Shown piece by piece: positions 13,489 to 22,951 of a stretch of 64,000 nucleotides of DNA. The notes under the pieces are model-generated. The model was not told where the DNA came from and did not search any database. It worked only from the letters and a program-made list of their open reading frames with translations. This DNA comes from Roseomonas haemaphysalidis (GTDB taxonomy: Bacteria > Pseudomonadota > Alphaproteobacteria > Acetobacterales > Acetobacteraceae): positions 3,222,501 through 3,286,500 of the forward strand of contig NZ_CP061177.1 in NCBI RefSeq assembly GCF_017355405.1. Direction: 5' to 3'. Position numbers and translations under genes: made by a program. The first letter of the stretch is position 1. Every line of letters begins with the position of its first letter.

Positions 13489-14388
13489 TCAGGACAGGCG
13501 GACGCGCACGATCTCCGGCATCACGCCGAAGCGCACCGGCAGCACGCTGCAGCCAAGGCCGCCGGACACCACCAGCCGCCGCCCCGCCTCCTCCACCAGC
13601 CCGTAGGCGAAGCGCTGACCGTAGCGGGAGCCGATCACGGGCGACCAGCCGAACAGCCGCACCTGTCCGCCATGCGTGTGCCCCGACAGGGTCAGCGCCA
13701 CCCGCCCCGGCACGTTGACGAACTGGTCCGGCTCGTGCGCCATCAGGATGGCCGGCGCATCGTCGGCGGCCAGGGGCGCCAGGGTGGCGGTCAGGTTGTC
13801 GGCACCGCGGAAGCGCCAGCCGCCACCGGGGATGCGATACGCCATGCTGCTGCCGGCGCCGCACAGCCACACCCCGTCGCCATGCGGCAGGCGAAGGGCC
13901 TGGTTGACCAGCACCCGGATGCCCGCCCCTTCCTGCAATCCCTGCAAGGCCGGGCGCCCCTCGCCCCGGCGCTGCACCGCGTCGTCGTCCCAGTAGTCGT
14001 GGTTGCCCAGCACCGCATGGGTGCCAAGCGGCGCCCGCAGCCGCGCCAACTCCGCCACCACCTCCGGCATCGGCAGTCGCCGGCGGATCCAGGGGAAGTG
14101 GCCGGGGATGTCCCCCAGCAGCAGGTGCGCGTCGGGCCGCAGCTCATTCGCCGTGTCGACGATGCGACGGATGCGCCGCAGCGGCATCCAGGGCTCGTTG
14201 GCATGGATATCGGCGATGACGCTCAGCACCAGCGGTGGCCGGGCGCCCCAGCCGGGCACCGGCAGGTCGTATTCGGTCACCCGCAGCAGCAGCCCCGGCT
14301 CGACCACCAGCCCGAAGGCGGAAACCCCGGCGCCGCTGGCCAGGGTGACGGCGCCGCCCGCCAGCAGGTGCCGCCGGGTGAGCCTCAG
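13489..14388 (-). CDS. Tat-type metallophosphoesterase with apparent CTG start
   Basis: Calcineurin-like phosphoesterase with all metal motifs: VIADIHAN (D-x-H), LLGDIPG (GD), VLGNHDYW (GNHD), AHEPD and SGHTHGGQ (GHTH). Upstream of the first ATG/GTG (14307) the frame continues with RLTRRHLLAGGAVTLASGA, which looks like a twin-arginine signal typical of this YaeI-like group. The only plausible start for it is CTG at 14388, overlapping the upstream TGA as CTGA. With GTG at 14307 the signal would be lost. Expected role: hydrolysis of a phosphoester at the envelope, substrate unknown. Confidence 0.78.
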   Translation of the reverse strand: MRLTRRHLLAGGAVTLASGAGVSAFGLVVEPGLLLRVTEYDLPVPGWGARPPLVLSVIADIHANEPWMPLRRIRRIVDTANELRPDAHLLLGDIPGHFPWIRRRLPMPEVVAELARLRAPLGTHAVLGNHDYWDDDAVQRRGEGRPALQGLQEGAGIRVLVNQALRLPHGDGVWLCGAGSSMAYRIPGGGWRFRGADNLTATLAPLAADDAPAILMAHEPDQFVNVPGRVALTLSGHTHGGQVRLFGWSPVIGSRYGQRFAYGLVEEAGRRLVVSGGLGCSVLPVRFGVMPEIVRVRLS

Positions 14389-15470
14389 GCGGCCATCCGG
14401 CCGGCCGGCACCTGGCCGTGCACCAGCGACTGGATGAAGCCCAGCTTGCGCACGACATTGGGCGACAGCACGAAGGGATACAGGTCCGCCACGCCCATGG
14501 AGCGGTTCAGGCTGTTCACCGCCACCGTCAACGGCACCCAGGCCTCCATCACCGCCTGGATATCCGTGCTGCGGTAGGCGTCGAAATCCACCTCCGCCTC
14601 CAGCACGCCGTCCTTGTCGGCCCGCGGCGCGATGCCGATGCCGAGCGAGCGCGCCATCTCCAGCGTATCCACGATGTGCAGGTAGTGCGCCCAGGTTTCG
14701 GCGAAGTCCTCCCAGGGATGGGCGGTGGCATAGGTGCTGACGAAGTTGTCCTGCCAGTTGGCGGGCGCACCCTCGTTGTAATGCCGCTGCAGGGCGGCGC
14801 CGTAGTCCTGGCTGTCATCGCCGAACACGGCGCGGCATTCCTCCAGCCGGCCCCCGTCGCGCACCAAGAGGTCCCAGAAATGATGGCCGGATTCGTGGCG
14901 GAAGTGGCCCAGCAGCGTGCGGTAAGGCTCGCCCATCGCGGTGCGGCGCTTGACCCGCTCCGCGTCGTCGGCCTCCACCAGCGCCAGGGTGATCAGCCCG
15001 TTGTCGTGGCCGGTCATCACGCTTTGCTGCGCGTCTGGCGCATCGGCCAGGAAGTCGAAGGCCAGCCCGTGCTGCGGGTCCTCCAGGCGGGTCTTCAGCG
15101 GCAGGCCCAGGCGGATGAAGCTGTAGAAGGCGCGCCGCTTGGCCACCTCGATCTTCTGCCAGCGCTCCTTGCTCACCGGGTCCGACAGGTTCGGGATGGT
15201 CTGGTTGTGGCGGCAGGCGGTGCAGAACCGCTCGGCGCTGTCATTCGGCACCAGCCAGTTGCAGGCCTGCTGCTGCGCGTTGTCGCAGAACCGGAAGGAC
15301 GGCCCGGGCGCAGCCCTGGCGGTGAACACCCCCTGCCCGCCATCCAGCGGGTCCAGTGCCGACAGCGTGGTCTGCTCCGGCAGAAAACCCAGCGTGGCGC
15401 CGCACTTGACGCACAGCGTGTTCTCGAAATGCAGGACCTGGCCGCAGTTCTGGCAGGCGAAGAGGCGCAT
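14385..15470 (-). CDS. Putative zinc-binding metallopeptidase with zinc-ribbon N-terminus
   Basis: From ATG at 15470 the protein begins MRLFACQNCGQVLHFENT, continuing to LCVKCGATLG, a CxxC...CxxC zinc ribbon. A second Cys cluster (FCDNAQQQACNW...FCTACRHN) follows at about residues 60-85. The core has HFRHESGHHFWD near residue 188, a HExxH-like metallopeptidase site with a downstream Glu-rich region (WEDFAETWAHYLHI). This matches the putative zinc-binding metallopeptidase family of proteobacteria, whose substrate is unknown. The stop overlaps the metallophosphoesterase start, so the two are probably co-translated. Confidence 0.8.
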   Translation of the reverse strand: MRLFACQNCGQVLHFENTLCVKCGATLGFLPEQTTLSALDPLDGGQGVFTARAAPGPSFRFCDNAQQQACNWLVPNDSAERFCTACRHNQTIPNLSDPVSKERWQKIEVAKRRAFYSFIRLGLPLKTRLEDPQHGLAFDFLADAPDAQQSVMTGHDNGLITLALVEADDAERVKRRTAMGEPYRTLLGHFRHESGHHFWDLLVRDGGRLEECRAVFGDDSQDYGAALQRHYNEGAPANWQDNFVSTYATAHPWEDFAETWAHYLHIVDTLEMARSLGIGIAPRADKDGVLEAEVDFDAYRSTDIQAVMEAWVPLTVAVNSLNRSMGVADLYPFVLSPNVVRKLGFIQSLVHGQVPAGRMAA

Positions 15471-15571
15471 GTTCGTGATTCCTGGCCCGGGCCGGTCCCT
15501 GGGCGTGGCTGTCAAATGCCCCTGCCCCGGCCCGGTTGCGCCGGCCGGCGAACATAGCGCGCATGCAACAA

Positions 15572-15619
15572 AAAAGGGCCCCGCCGGGGCCCTTTTCGCG
15601 GCCTGCCGTAGTGGCAGGC
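15572..15619 (-). terminator. Terminator region of the ilvBNC operon
   Basis: Two hairpins follow the ilvC stop on the minus strand. First GCCTGCC/GGCAGGC (15601-15619), then a strong GGGCCCC/GGGGCCC stem (15572-15596) followed by a run of T on the minus strand. The second is a canonical intrinsic terminator. Confidence 0.9.
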
Positions 15620-16648
<1,029 letters not shown>

Positions 16649-16668
16649 TCAGTGGAAACGAAAACGGG

Positions 16669-17193
16669 TCAGGCCTGCAGGCTCGACGGCCCGCGGACAA
16701 TGGCGACGGCACCGGTCCGGCTGACCTCGGCCAGCCCGATCGGCCGCATGAGATTGATGAAGGCGTCGAGCTTCTCGCCGCTTCCCGTCATCTCGAAGAC
16801 AAAGCTTTCCGTGGTGGCATCCACCACGCGGGCGCGGAAGGCATCCGCCAGCCGCAGCGCCTCCTGCCGCGCCTCACCGGTGCCGACCACCTTGATCAGC
16901 GCCAACTCGCGCGACAGATGCGGGCCTTCCAGCGTCAGGTCCGACACCTTGTGGACCGGCACCAGCCGGTCGAGCTGCGCCTTGATCTGCTCGATCACCA
17001 TCTCGGTGCCGGTGGTGACCACGGTGATGCGCGACAGGCGTCCGTGCTCATCGACCGGCGCCACGGTCAGGCTGTCGATGTTGTAGCCGCGGCCGGAAAA
17101 CAGGCCGATGACGCGCGCCAGCACGCCGGCCTCGTTCTCCACCAGCACGGCGATGGTCGCCGCGCGCTGCACGCTGTCGAGGTAGTCGGCCAT
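16669..17193 (-). CDS. ilvN: Acetolactate synthase small regulatory subunit
   Basis: A 174-residue regulatory subunit of acetohydroxyacid synthase. The N-terminal ACT domain starts AATIAVLVENEAGVLARVIG and continues LFSGRGYNIDSLTVAP, the valine-binding region. The C-terminal half (HLSRELALIKV, GEKLDAFINLM, VSRTGAVAIVRG) is the conserved small-subunit domain. ATG at 17193 is chosen because MADYLDS precedes the ACT domain; a longer start at 17295 would overlap the intergenic space after ilvB without family support. It binds IlvB and confers activity and valine feedback. Confidence 0.96.
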   Translation of the reverse strand: MADYLDSVQRAATIAVLVENEAGVLARVIGLFSGRGYNIDSLTVAPVDEHGRLSRITVVTTGTEMVIEQIKAQLDRLVPVHKVSDLTLEGPHLSRELALIKVVGTGEARQEALRLADAFRARVVDATTESFVFEMTGSGEKLDAFINLMRPIGLAEVSRTGAVAIVRGPSSLQA

Positions 17194-17254
17194 GGGGTCG
17201 GGTATCCGGTGGTCTGAAAGGGGATCGAGGCGTGCGGCGGGCGGTGGCGCCGGT

Positions 17255-19051
17255 TCAGACCAGGCCCATGCCCTGGTCGGTGACCTGCGCGCCATCGCTC
17301 TTCTGGCCGGATGCCAGCAGCATCTCGTTGTGCGCGGCGCCGGAAGGGATCATCGGCATGACATTCTCCTTCTCGTCCACCGCGCAGTCCACCACCACGG
17401 GGCGGTCGATGGCGATCATCTCGCGGATCACGCGGTCCAGGTCGTTCTCGCCCTCGATCCGCATGCCGACGGCGTGGAAGCTTTCCGCAAGCTTCACGAA
17501 GTCAGGGAGCGCCTCGCTGTAGCTTTCGGAATAGCGGCTGCCGTGCAGCAGCTCCTGCCACTGGCGCACCATGCCCATGTAGCGGTTGTTCAGGATGAAC
17601 ACCTTCACCGGCAGGCGGTACTGCGCCAGCGTCGCCATCTCCTGGATGTTCATCAGGATCGAGGCCTCGCCGGCGATGTCGATGCACAGCGCGTCCGGAT
17701 GCGCCACCTGCACGCCCATCGCCGCCGGCAGGCCGTAGCCCATGGTGCCGAGGCCGCCCGAGGTCATCCAGCGGTTCGGCTTCTCGAAGCCGAAATACTG
17801 GGCGGCCCACATCTGGTGCTGGCCGACCTCGGTGGAGATGAAGGTGTCGCGCCCGCTTTCCTGGGTCAGCTCGAACAGCCGCTTCACGGCGTGCTGCGGC
17901 TTGATGATCTTGCCGGACTGCACGTAGTCCAGACACTTCTTGCCGCGCCACTCGTCGATCTGCCGCCACCAGGCGCCCAGCGCCTCGCGGTCCTGCTGCT
18001 CCGGCGCCTCGTCCCAGGCGGCCAGCATGGCGCGCAGCACGGCGGCGGCGTCGCCCACCACCGGCACGTCCACCTTGACGTTCTTGTTGATCGAGGAAGG
18101 GTCGATGTCGGCGTGGATCTTCAGCGAACCGGGCGAGAAGGCGTTCAGCCGCCCCGTCACGCGGTCGTCGAAGCGTGCGCCGATGTTGAACATCACGTCG
18201 CAGCCGTGCATCGCGAGGTTCGCCTCGTAGGTCCCGTGCATGCCCAGCATGCCCAGGAACTGCGGGTCGCTGGCCGGGAAGCAGCCCAGGCCCATCAGCG
18301 TGTTGGTGCAGGGCAGCCCCGCCTTGCGCACCAGCTGCGCCAGCAGCGACGACGCCTCGGGGCCCGCGTTGATCACGCCGCCGCCGGCATAAACCACCGG
18401 GCGCTTGGCGGACTTCAACATCGCCACGGCCTTGCGGATCTGCCCGGCGTCGGGCTCGGTCTGCGGACGGTAGGAACGGTGCTCGCGGGTCGGCGCCTCG
18501 GAATAAGGCCCCTTGTTGACCAGGATGTCCTTGGGCAGGTCGATCACCACCGGGCCGGGGCGGCCGGAGCGCGCCACGTAGAAGGCGTCGTGCACCGTCT
18601 CGGCCAGCTTGGCGATGTCCTTGACCAGGTAGTTGTGCTTGGTCGCGGGGCGGGTGATGCCGGTGGTGTCGGCTTCCTGGAAGGCGTCGTTGCCGATCAG
18701 GTGGGTCGGCACCTGCCCGGTCAGGCAGACCAGGGGGATGCTGTCCATCAGCGCGTCCACCAGCCCGGTCACCGCATTGGTGGCACCGGGGCCGGAGGTG
18801 ACCAGCACGCAGCCCACCTTGCCGGTGGAGCGGGCATAGCCCTCGGCGGCATGCACCGCCGCCTGCTCGTGCCGCACCAGGATGTGGCGGATGGCGTTCT
18901 GCTGGAAGATGGCGTCGTAGATCGGCAGCACCGAACCGCCGGGGTAGCCGAAGATAACGTCGACGCCCTGGTCCTTCAGCGCGCGCAGAACGATCTCGGC
19001 ACCCGTCATGGACAGGGTCTCGGTCGTGGCGGTGAGGGTCTGGGGGGACAT
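17255..19051 (-). CDS. ilvB: Acetolactate synthase large catalytic subunit
   Basis: A 598-residue ThDP enzyme. TGAEIVLRALKDQGVDVIFG opens the N-terminal PYR domain with YPGGSVLPIYDAIF, the catalytic Glu lies in LVRHEQAAVHAAEGYAR, and FAD/central-domain motifs follow. The ThDP-binding C-terminal block is IDIAGEASILMN followed by LNNRYMGMVRQWQ. In the GDGSF-type position the protein has GEAS, as many AHAS enzymes do. ATG at 19051 is preceded by AAGGAAG. It forms an operon with ilvN and ilvC and lies 73 bases after miaA. Confidence 0.97.
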   Translation of the reverse strand: MSPQTLTATTETLSMTGAEIVLRALKDQGVDVIFGYPGGSVLPIYDAIFQQNAIRHILVRHEQAAVHAAEGYARSTGKVGCVLVTSGPGATNAVTGLVDALMDSIPLVCLTGQVPTHLIGNDAFQEADTTGITRPATKHNYLVKDIAKLAETVHDAFYVARSGRPGPVVIDLPKDILVNKGPYSEAPTREHRSYRPQTEPDAGQIRKAVAMLKSAKRPVVYAGGGVINAGPEASSLLAQLVRKAGLPCTNTLMGLGCFPASDPQFLGMLGMHGTYEANLAMHGCDVMFNIGARFDDRVTGRLNAFSPGSLKIHADIDPSSINKNVKVDVPVVGDAAAVLRAMLAAWDEAPEQQDREALGAWWRQIDEWRGKKCLDYVQSGKIIKPQHAVKRLFELTQESGRDTFISTEVGQHQMWAAQYFGFEKPNRWMTSGGLGTMGYGLPAAMGVQVAHPDALCIDIAGEASILMNIQEMATLAQYRLPVKVFILNNRYMGMVRQWQELLHGSRYSESYSEALPDFVKLAESFHAVGMRIEGENDLDRVIREMIAIDRPVVVDCAVDEKENVMPMIPSGAAHNEMLLASGQKSDGAQVTDQGMGLV

Positions 19052-19124
19052 GGTTCTGCGGACTTCCTTGAAACGGGGCCACTGCACATGGCGAGCCCGG
19101 CTTAACGTGCCAACCCCTGCCCCG

Positions 19125-20090
19125 TCAACGACGCCGATCAATAAAAGCGATAATTTCCGCCCATTCACTTTCTGAAAATTGCTCCTGACCCGCCACACGC
19201 GCATGGATCGTATGCGTGTCGGTCGCGCCGGCCAGCGGGCGGTGGCGAAACCACGTCGCCTGCCGCTTGGTGTACTGCCCGGTGGCCAGGCAGGCGCGGC
19301 GGCCCGCCTCCTCCATCGATATCTCGCCCCGCAGCGCGGCGGCGATCTCTGGCACGCCATGCGCGCGCATGGCCGGCAGCGTGGGGTCCAGCCCCCGCGC
19401 CACCAGCGCCGCCACCTCCTCCACCGCGCCAGCGGCCAGCATGCCCTGCCAGCGTTGCCCGATCGCCGCCCGCAGCGCGTCGCGCGGCGGGTCCAGGCGG
19501 ATGGCGGCGAAGCGCCAAGCAACACCGTCCCGTTGGGCCGGGCCGGTACCGGGCACGGCCTGCCACGCCGCCATGCCGCGCCCGGTGCCGCGCCAGACCT
19601 CCCAGGCACGGGCCAGCCGCTGGCTGTCGCTCGGCCGCAGCCGCGCGGCCGTGTCCGGGTCGGCTTCCGCCAGCCGGGCATGCAGCGCCGCGGGACCCAA
19701 CGCCGCCAGCAGGCCCCTCGCCTCCTCCCGGGCCTCGGGCGGAACGGGGGGGATCTCGCTCAGCCCCTCGGTCAGCGCATTGAAATACAGGCCGGTGCCG
19801 CCGCACAGGATCGGCAGCCGTGCCGCCGCCATCTCCGCCAGCGCCTGCCCGCGCCACCAGGCCACGCTGGCGGCGGTGCCCGCGTCATGCACCCCGTAGA
19901 GCCGGTGCGGCGCCCGCGCTTCCTCCGCCGCGTCCGGGCGCGCGGTGATGGCGCGCAGCCCGCCATAGACCTGCATGGAATCGGCGTTGATGACGGTGCC
20001 GCCCAGCCGCTCCGCCAGGGCGAGCGCCAGCGCCGACTTGCCGCTGGCCGTCGGCCCCGCCAACAACAGCGCGAAGGGTTGATCGCTCAT
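19125..20090 (-). CDS. miaA: tRNA dimethylallyltransferase
   Basis: Adds the dimethylallyl group to N6 of A37 in tRNAs that read UNN codons. The 321-residue protein has the P-loop AGPTASGKSALA near residues 11-22, the substrate motif INADSMQVYGGL, CGGTGLYFNAL, and the C-terminal TGQYTKRQATWFRHR block typical of MiaA. Its 3' end is noticeably AT-richer (codons AAA, TTA, ATT) than its neighbours. It lies upstream of ilvB on the same strand and may share transcripts with it. It diverges from serB with only 26 bases between starts. Confidence 0.95.
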   Translation of the reverse strand: MSDQPFALLLAGPTASGKSALALALAERLGGTVINADSMQVYGGLRAITARPDAAEEARAPHRLYGVHDAGTAASVAWWRGQALAEMAAARLPILCGGTGLYFNALTEGLSEIPPVPPEAREEARGLLAALGPAALHARLAEADPDTAARLRPSDSQRLARAWEVWRGTGRGMAAWQAVPGTGPAQRDGVAWRFAAIRLDPPRDALRAAIGQRWQGMLAAGAVEEVAALVARGLDPTLPAMRAHGVPEIAAALRGEISMEEAGRRACLATGQYTKRQATWFRHRPLAGATDTHTIHARVAGQEQFSESEWAEIIAFIDRRR

Positions 20091-20116
20091 CGCCCCGCGC
20101 GCATGGTCCGCGCCCC

Positions 20117-21013
20117 ATGTCCCATATCATGACCCTCGTCGCGCCGGCCGGCGGCCTGCAGGCCCCCCTCGTCGCACGCATCCGCGCCGCCCTCAACGAC
20201 CTCGGCGGCCAGGCCGGCACCGCCGACTGGCTGGCGGAGGAAGAGGCGGCCGACCTGCCGTTTTCCCTCCTGGCCGCCGAGCAGGCCACCGCCATCGCGC
20301 GCGGCGCGCTGGACGGCGCGCCGGTGGACTGCATCGCCCAGCCCGCCGAAGGCCGCCGCAAGATGCTGCTGGTGGCGGACATGGACAGCACCATCGTCAC
20401 CGCCGAAACGCTGGACGAGCTGGCCGCCCATGCCGGGGTGCAGGCGCAGATCGCCGCCATCACCCAGCGCAGCATGAACGGCGAGATCGACTTCTCCACC
20501 TCGCTGCGCGAGCGGGTCGCGATGATCAAGGGCCTGCCGCTGGCCGCCCTGCAAAAGACCTGGGAGCACATCGAGCTGATGCCCGGCGCCGAGGAGCTGG
20601 TCCGCACCATGGCGGCGCACGGCGCGCATTGTGCCATCGCCTCCGGCGGCTTCACCTGGTTCACGGCACGGGTGGCCGAGCGGGTCGGCTTTCAAAGCCA
20701 CCATGCCAACATCCTGCTGGACGATGGCCACGCCCTGCTGGGCCGCGTGGAGGAGCCGGTCTTCGACCGCGACAGCAAGCTCACCATCCTGAAGCAGCTC
20801 GCCGCCGAGCATGCCCTGCCGCTGTCCGCCACCGCCGCCGTGGGTGATGGCGCCAATGACCTCGCCATGCTGGGCGCGGCCGGCCTCGGCGTCGCCTTCC
20901 GCGCCAAGCCGGTGGTGGCGGCCTCGGCGCGGGCGCGGGTGGATTTCGGAGACCTGCGGGCACTGCTCTTCGCGCAGGGCTTCCGGGCAGCGGAGATCGT
21001 GGAACAGGCGTGA
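20117..21013 (+). CDS. serB: Phosphoserine phosphatase
   Basis: Final step of serine synthesis. A 298-residue HAD hydrolase with the nucleophile motif VADMDSTIV (Asp88, Asp90), GEIDFSTSLRERVAMIKG, motif II ASGGFTWF, and motif III/IV GDGANDLAMLGAAGLGVAFRAKP. The N-terminal about 75 residues form an ACT-like extension, as in long SerB proteins. It starts at ATG 20117, divergent from miaA; both promoters must overlap the neighbouring coding starts. It is followed by repeat element B. Confidence 0.95.
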   Translation: MSHIMTLVAPAGGLQAPLVARIRAALNDLGGQAGTADWLAEEEAADLPFSLLAAEQATAIARGALDGAPVDCIAQPAEGRRKMLLVADMDSTIVTAETLDELAAHAGVQAQIAAITQRSMNGEIDFSTSLRERVAMIKGLPLAALQKTWEHIELMPGAEELVRTMAAHGAHCAIASGGFTWFTARVAERVGFQSHHANILLDDGHALLGRVEEPVFDRDSKLTILKQLAAEHALPLSATAAVGDGANDLAMLGAAGLGVAFRAKPVVAASARARVDFGDLRALLFAQGFRAAEIVEQA

Positions 21014-21016
21014 AGC

Positions 21017-21118
21017 AGGCCGGGGCACGAATTCCCCGGCCCCTTCTGCTTCTTCTCCTACTGGCGCCAGCCAACAAAGGAACGATGGGATCTGGGGGCA
21101 ATTCCTTCCCCCAGCCTT
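21017..21118. repeat. Dispersed inverted-arm intergenic element, copy B
   Basis: Left arm 21017-21054 (CCGGGGCACGAATTCCCCGG core) and right arm 21083-21118 (CTGGGGGCAATTCCTTCCCCC core) are inverted relatives of the arms in copies A and C. The spacer is only about 28 bases, so this is the shortest and most diverged copy. It lies between the convergent serB and htrA genes. The left arm could end serB transcripts: a hairpin followed by a TTCTGCTTCTTCT tail. Confidence 0.82.
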
Positions 21119-21128
21119 GCCCGGCAAC

Positions 21129-21159
21129 AAAAAAAGGCGGGACGCCGAAGCGCCCCGCC
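21129..21159 (-). terminator. Intrinsic terminator of htrA
   Basis: On the minus strand the stem GGCGGGGCGC pairs with GCGTCCCGCC (one G-U pair) around a TTCG loop and is followed by seven T. It starts 24 bases after the htrA stop. Canonical terminator. Confidence 0.93.
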
Positions 21160-21182
21160 CCTGATCCGGCCGGATGCGGCCG

Positions 21183-22769
21183 TTAGTTGCTGCTGCCGCC
21201 CTCGGCGCGTAGGCGCAGCGGCACGAAGCGCTGGCCCTGGCCATTTTCGACCAGCAGCAGGGCACTCGGGCGGTTCTGCTTGCGCAGGCGGTCCAGCTGC
21301 TCACGAACCTCCTGCGGGTTGCTCACCCGGGTCTGCTGCACCTCGATGATCAGGTCACCCGGCGACAGGCCACGCTCGGCGGCGCTGCTGCCGGCGGTCA
21401 CGTCCGTCACGACCACGCCACGGGCATCGTCGCGCAGGCTGAAGCGCTGCTTCAAGTCGGGCGAGATGGCGGCGACCTTGAGGCCGAGCCCGGCCAGCTC
21501 CACCGCGGCGCCGGGCTGCGCCTGCTCCGGCGCGGCGGGCGTGGTGCCGGCGGTCTGCTCGGCCGGCAGTTCGGCCACGGTGACGCGCAGCTGCTCTTCC
21601 TTGCCGTTGCGCCACACGGTCACGGGCGCCTCGGTGCCCACGCCCGTTTCGGCCACGATCAGCGGCAGGTTGCGCATTTCGCGCACGTCCTGGTTGTTGA
21701 AGCGCAGGATCACGTCGCCGTTGCGGATGCCACCCTTGGCGGCGGGGCCGTTATCCTCGGCCCGGGCCACCAGGGCGCCGCGCGCGCCGTTGGGCACGTT
21801 CAGGCTTTCGGCGATCTCTTCCGTCACCTGCTGGATATTCACGCCGATCCAGCCGCGCCGCACCCGGCCGCCATCGCGCAGCTGCGCCACGATGTTCTTG
21901 GCCAGGTTGGACGGAATGGCGAAGCCGATGCCGATGGAGCCGCCGGAGGGCGAAACGATGGCGGTGTTGATGCCCACCACCTCGCCGGCCAGGTTGAACA
22001 GCGGGCCGCCCGAATTGCCGCGGTTGATGGCCGCGTCCGTCTGGATGAAGTTGTCGTAGGGGCCGGAGTTCAGGTTGCGCCCGCGCGCGGACACGATGCC
22101 CGAGGTCACGGAGCCGCCGAAGCCCAGCGGATTGCCGATGGCCAGCACCCAGTCGCCCACCTCCGCCCTGTCGGAGTCACCGAAGGCGACCACCGGCAGC
22201 GGCTTGTCGGACTTCACGCGCAGCACGGCGAGGTCGGTGCGCTGGTCCACGCCCACCAGCTCGGCCTTCAGCGTGGTGTTGTCCTGCAGCACGACGTTGA
22301 TCTCGTCGGCGCCATCGACCACGTGGTTGTTGGTGACGATGATGCCCGACGCATCGATGATGAAGCCCGAACCCTGGCTCTGCGCGCGGCGCTGCGGCTG
22401 GCCGGGGCGCTGGCCCGGGCGCTGGCGCTCCATGAAGTCGCGGAACAGCTCCTCGAAGGGGCTGCCCGGCGGGGCCTGCGGCATTTCCGGCGCGTCGGGG
22501 CGGCCGCCGCGCGCGGGGCGGTCGCCGCCGATGGTCTGGGTGGTCTGGATGTTCACGACCGAAGGCAGCAGCCGGCGCGCCAGCGGCGCGAAGGACGGCG
22601 GCTGGTTGGCCATCGGCGCCGGCAGGCCCTCGCGCGGCGTGGCGGGGGCCACGGGCGCGGTGGCGTTCGGCGGCGCGGCGCTGGGCGCGGGTTGGGCGTG
22701 GACGGAAAAGGGCGCCGCGAGCGGGACGGCTGCGACAGCAGCGGCCAGCATCAGGGGGGCGAGACGCAT
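21183..22769 (-). CDS. degP: Periplasmic serine protease DegP/HtrA (Do family)
   Basis: A 528-residue protein with a Sec signal (about residues 1-26, cleaved after VHA), a long Pro-rich segment, and a trypsin-like domain whose catalytic triad is visible: His149 in TNNHVVDG, Asp179 in RTDLAVLRV and Ser253 in GNSGGPLF. A Q-rich loop lies around residues 115-135. Two PDZ domains follow (about 300-390 and 420-520). It degrades or refolds misfolded envelope proteins. The symbol could also be mucD; the family is certain, the subfamily less so. Upstream is the hflKC pair on the same strand, 182 bases away. Confidence 0.93.
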   Translation of the reverse strand: MRLAPLMLAAAVAAVPLAAPFSVHAQPAPSAAPPNATAPVAPATPREGLPAPMANQPPSFAPLARRLLPSVVNIQTTQTIGGDRPARGGRPDAPEMPQAPPGSPFEELFRDFMERQRPGQRPGQPQRRAQSQGSGFIIDASGIIVTNNHVVDGADEINVVLQDNTTLKAELVGVDQRTDLAVLRVKSDKPLPVVAFGDSDRAEVGDWVLAIGNPLGFGGSVTSGIVSARGRNLNSGPYDNFIQTDAAINRGNSGGPLFNLAGEVVGINTAIVSPSGGSIGIGFAIPSNLAKNIVAQLRDGGRVRRGWIGVNIQQVTEEIAESLNVPNGARGALVARAEDNGPAAKGGIRNGDVILRFNNQDVREMRNLPLIVAETGVGTEAPVTVWRNGKEEQLRVTVAELPAEQTAGTTPAAPEQAQPGAAVELAGLGLKVAAISPDLKQRFSLRDDARGVVVTDVTAGSSAAERGLSPGDLIIEVQQTRVSNPQEVREQLDRLRKQNRPSALLLVENGQGQRFVPLRLRAEGGSSN

Positions 22770-22894
22770 CGGCAGAACCTCGCTTTCGGCCGGAAGGTGC
22801 GGCCGGATGGGTCAGGGACGGGGGGCAGATAAGGCCCCCGTGCGGGATGGCAAAGGGCGCCGGGGCGCTCTGTTACGAAAGAACCCAACTCGCC

Positions 22895-22919
22895 ACCGGC
22901 CGCAAGGGATGCGGCCGGT
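22895..22919. terminator. Hairpin downstream of hflC
   Basis: A perfect inverted repeat, ACCGGCCGCA (22895-22904) and TGCGGCCGGT (22910-22919), with a 5-base loop, lies 33 bases after the hflC stop and before htrA. On the minus strand it is followed by a moderately T-rich stretch (GGTTCTTTCG), so it may be a weak terminator separating hflKC from htrA. Confidence 0.55.
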
Positions 22920-22951
22920 CCGACACAATCCGAGATGTTAACAGAAAGCCA

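Noticed and set aside
19051..19681. In-frame N-terminal extension of ilvB with a branched-chain-rich stretch (LSLLLIGVV)
   Set aside because: It looked like an ilv leader peptide, but there is no stop before the ilvB ATG, the stretch lies inside the miaA 3' end in another frame, and AAGGAAG precedes the normal ilvB start.
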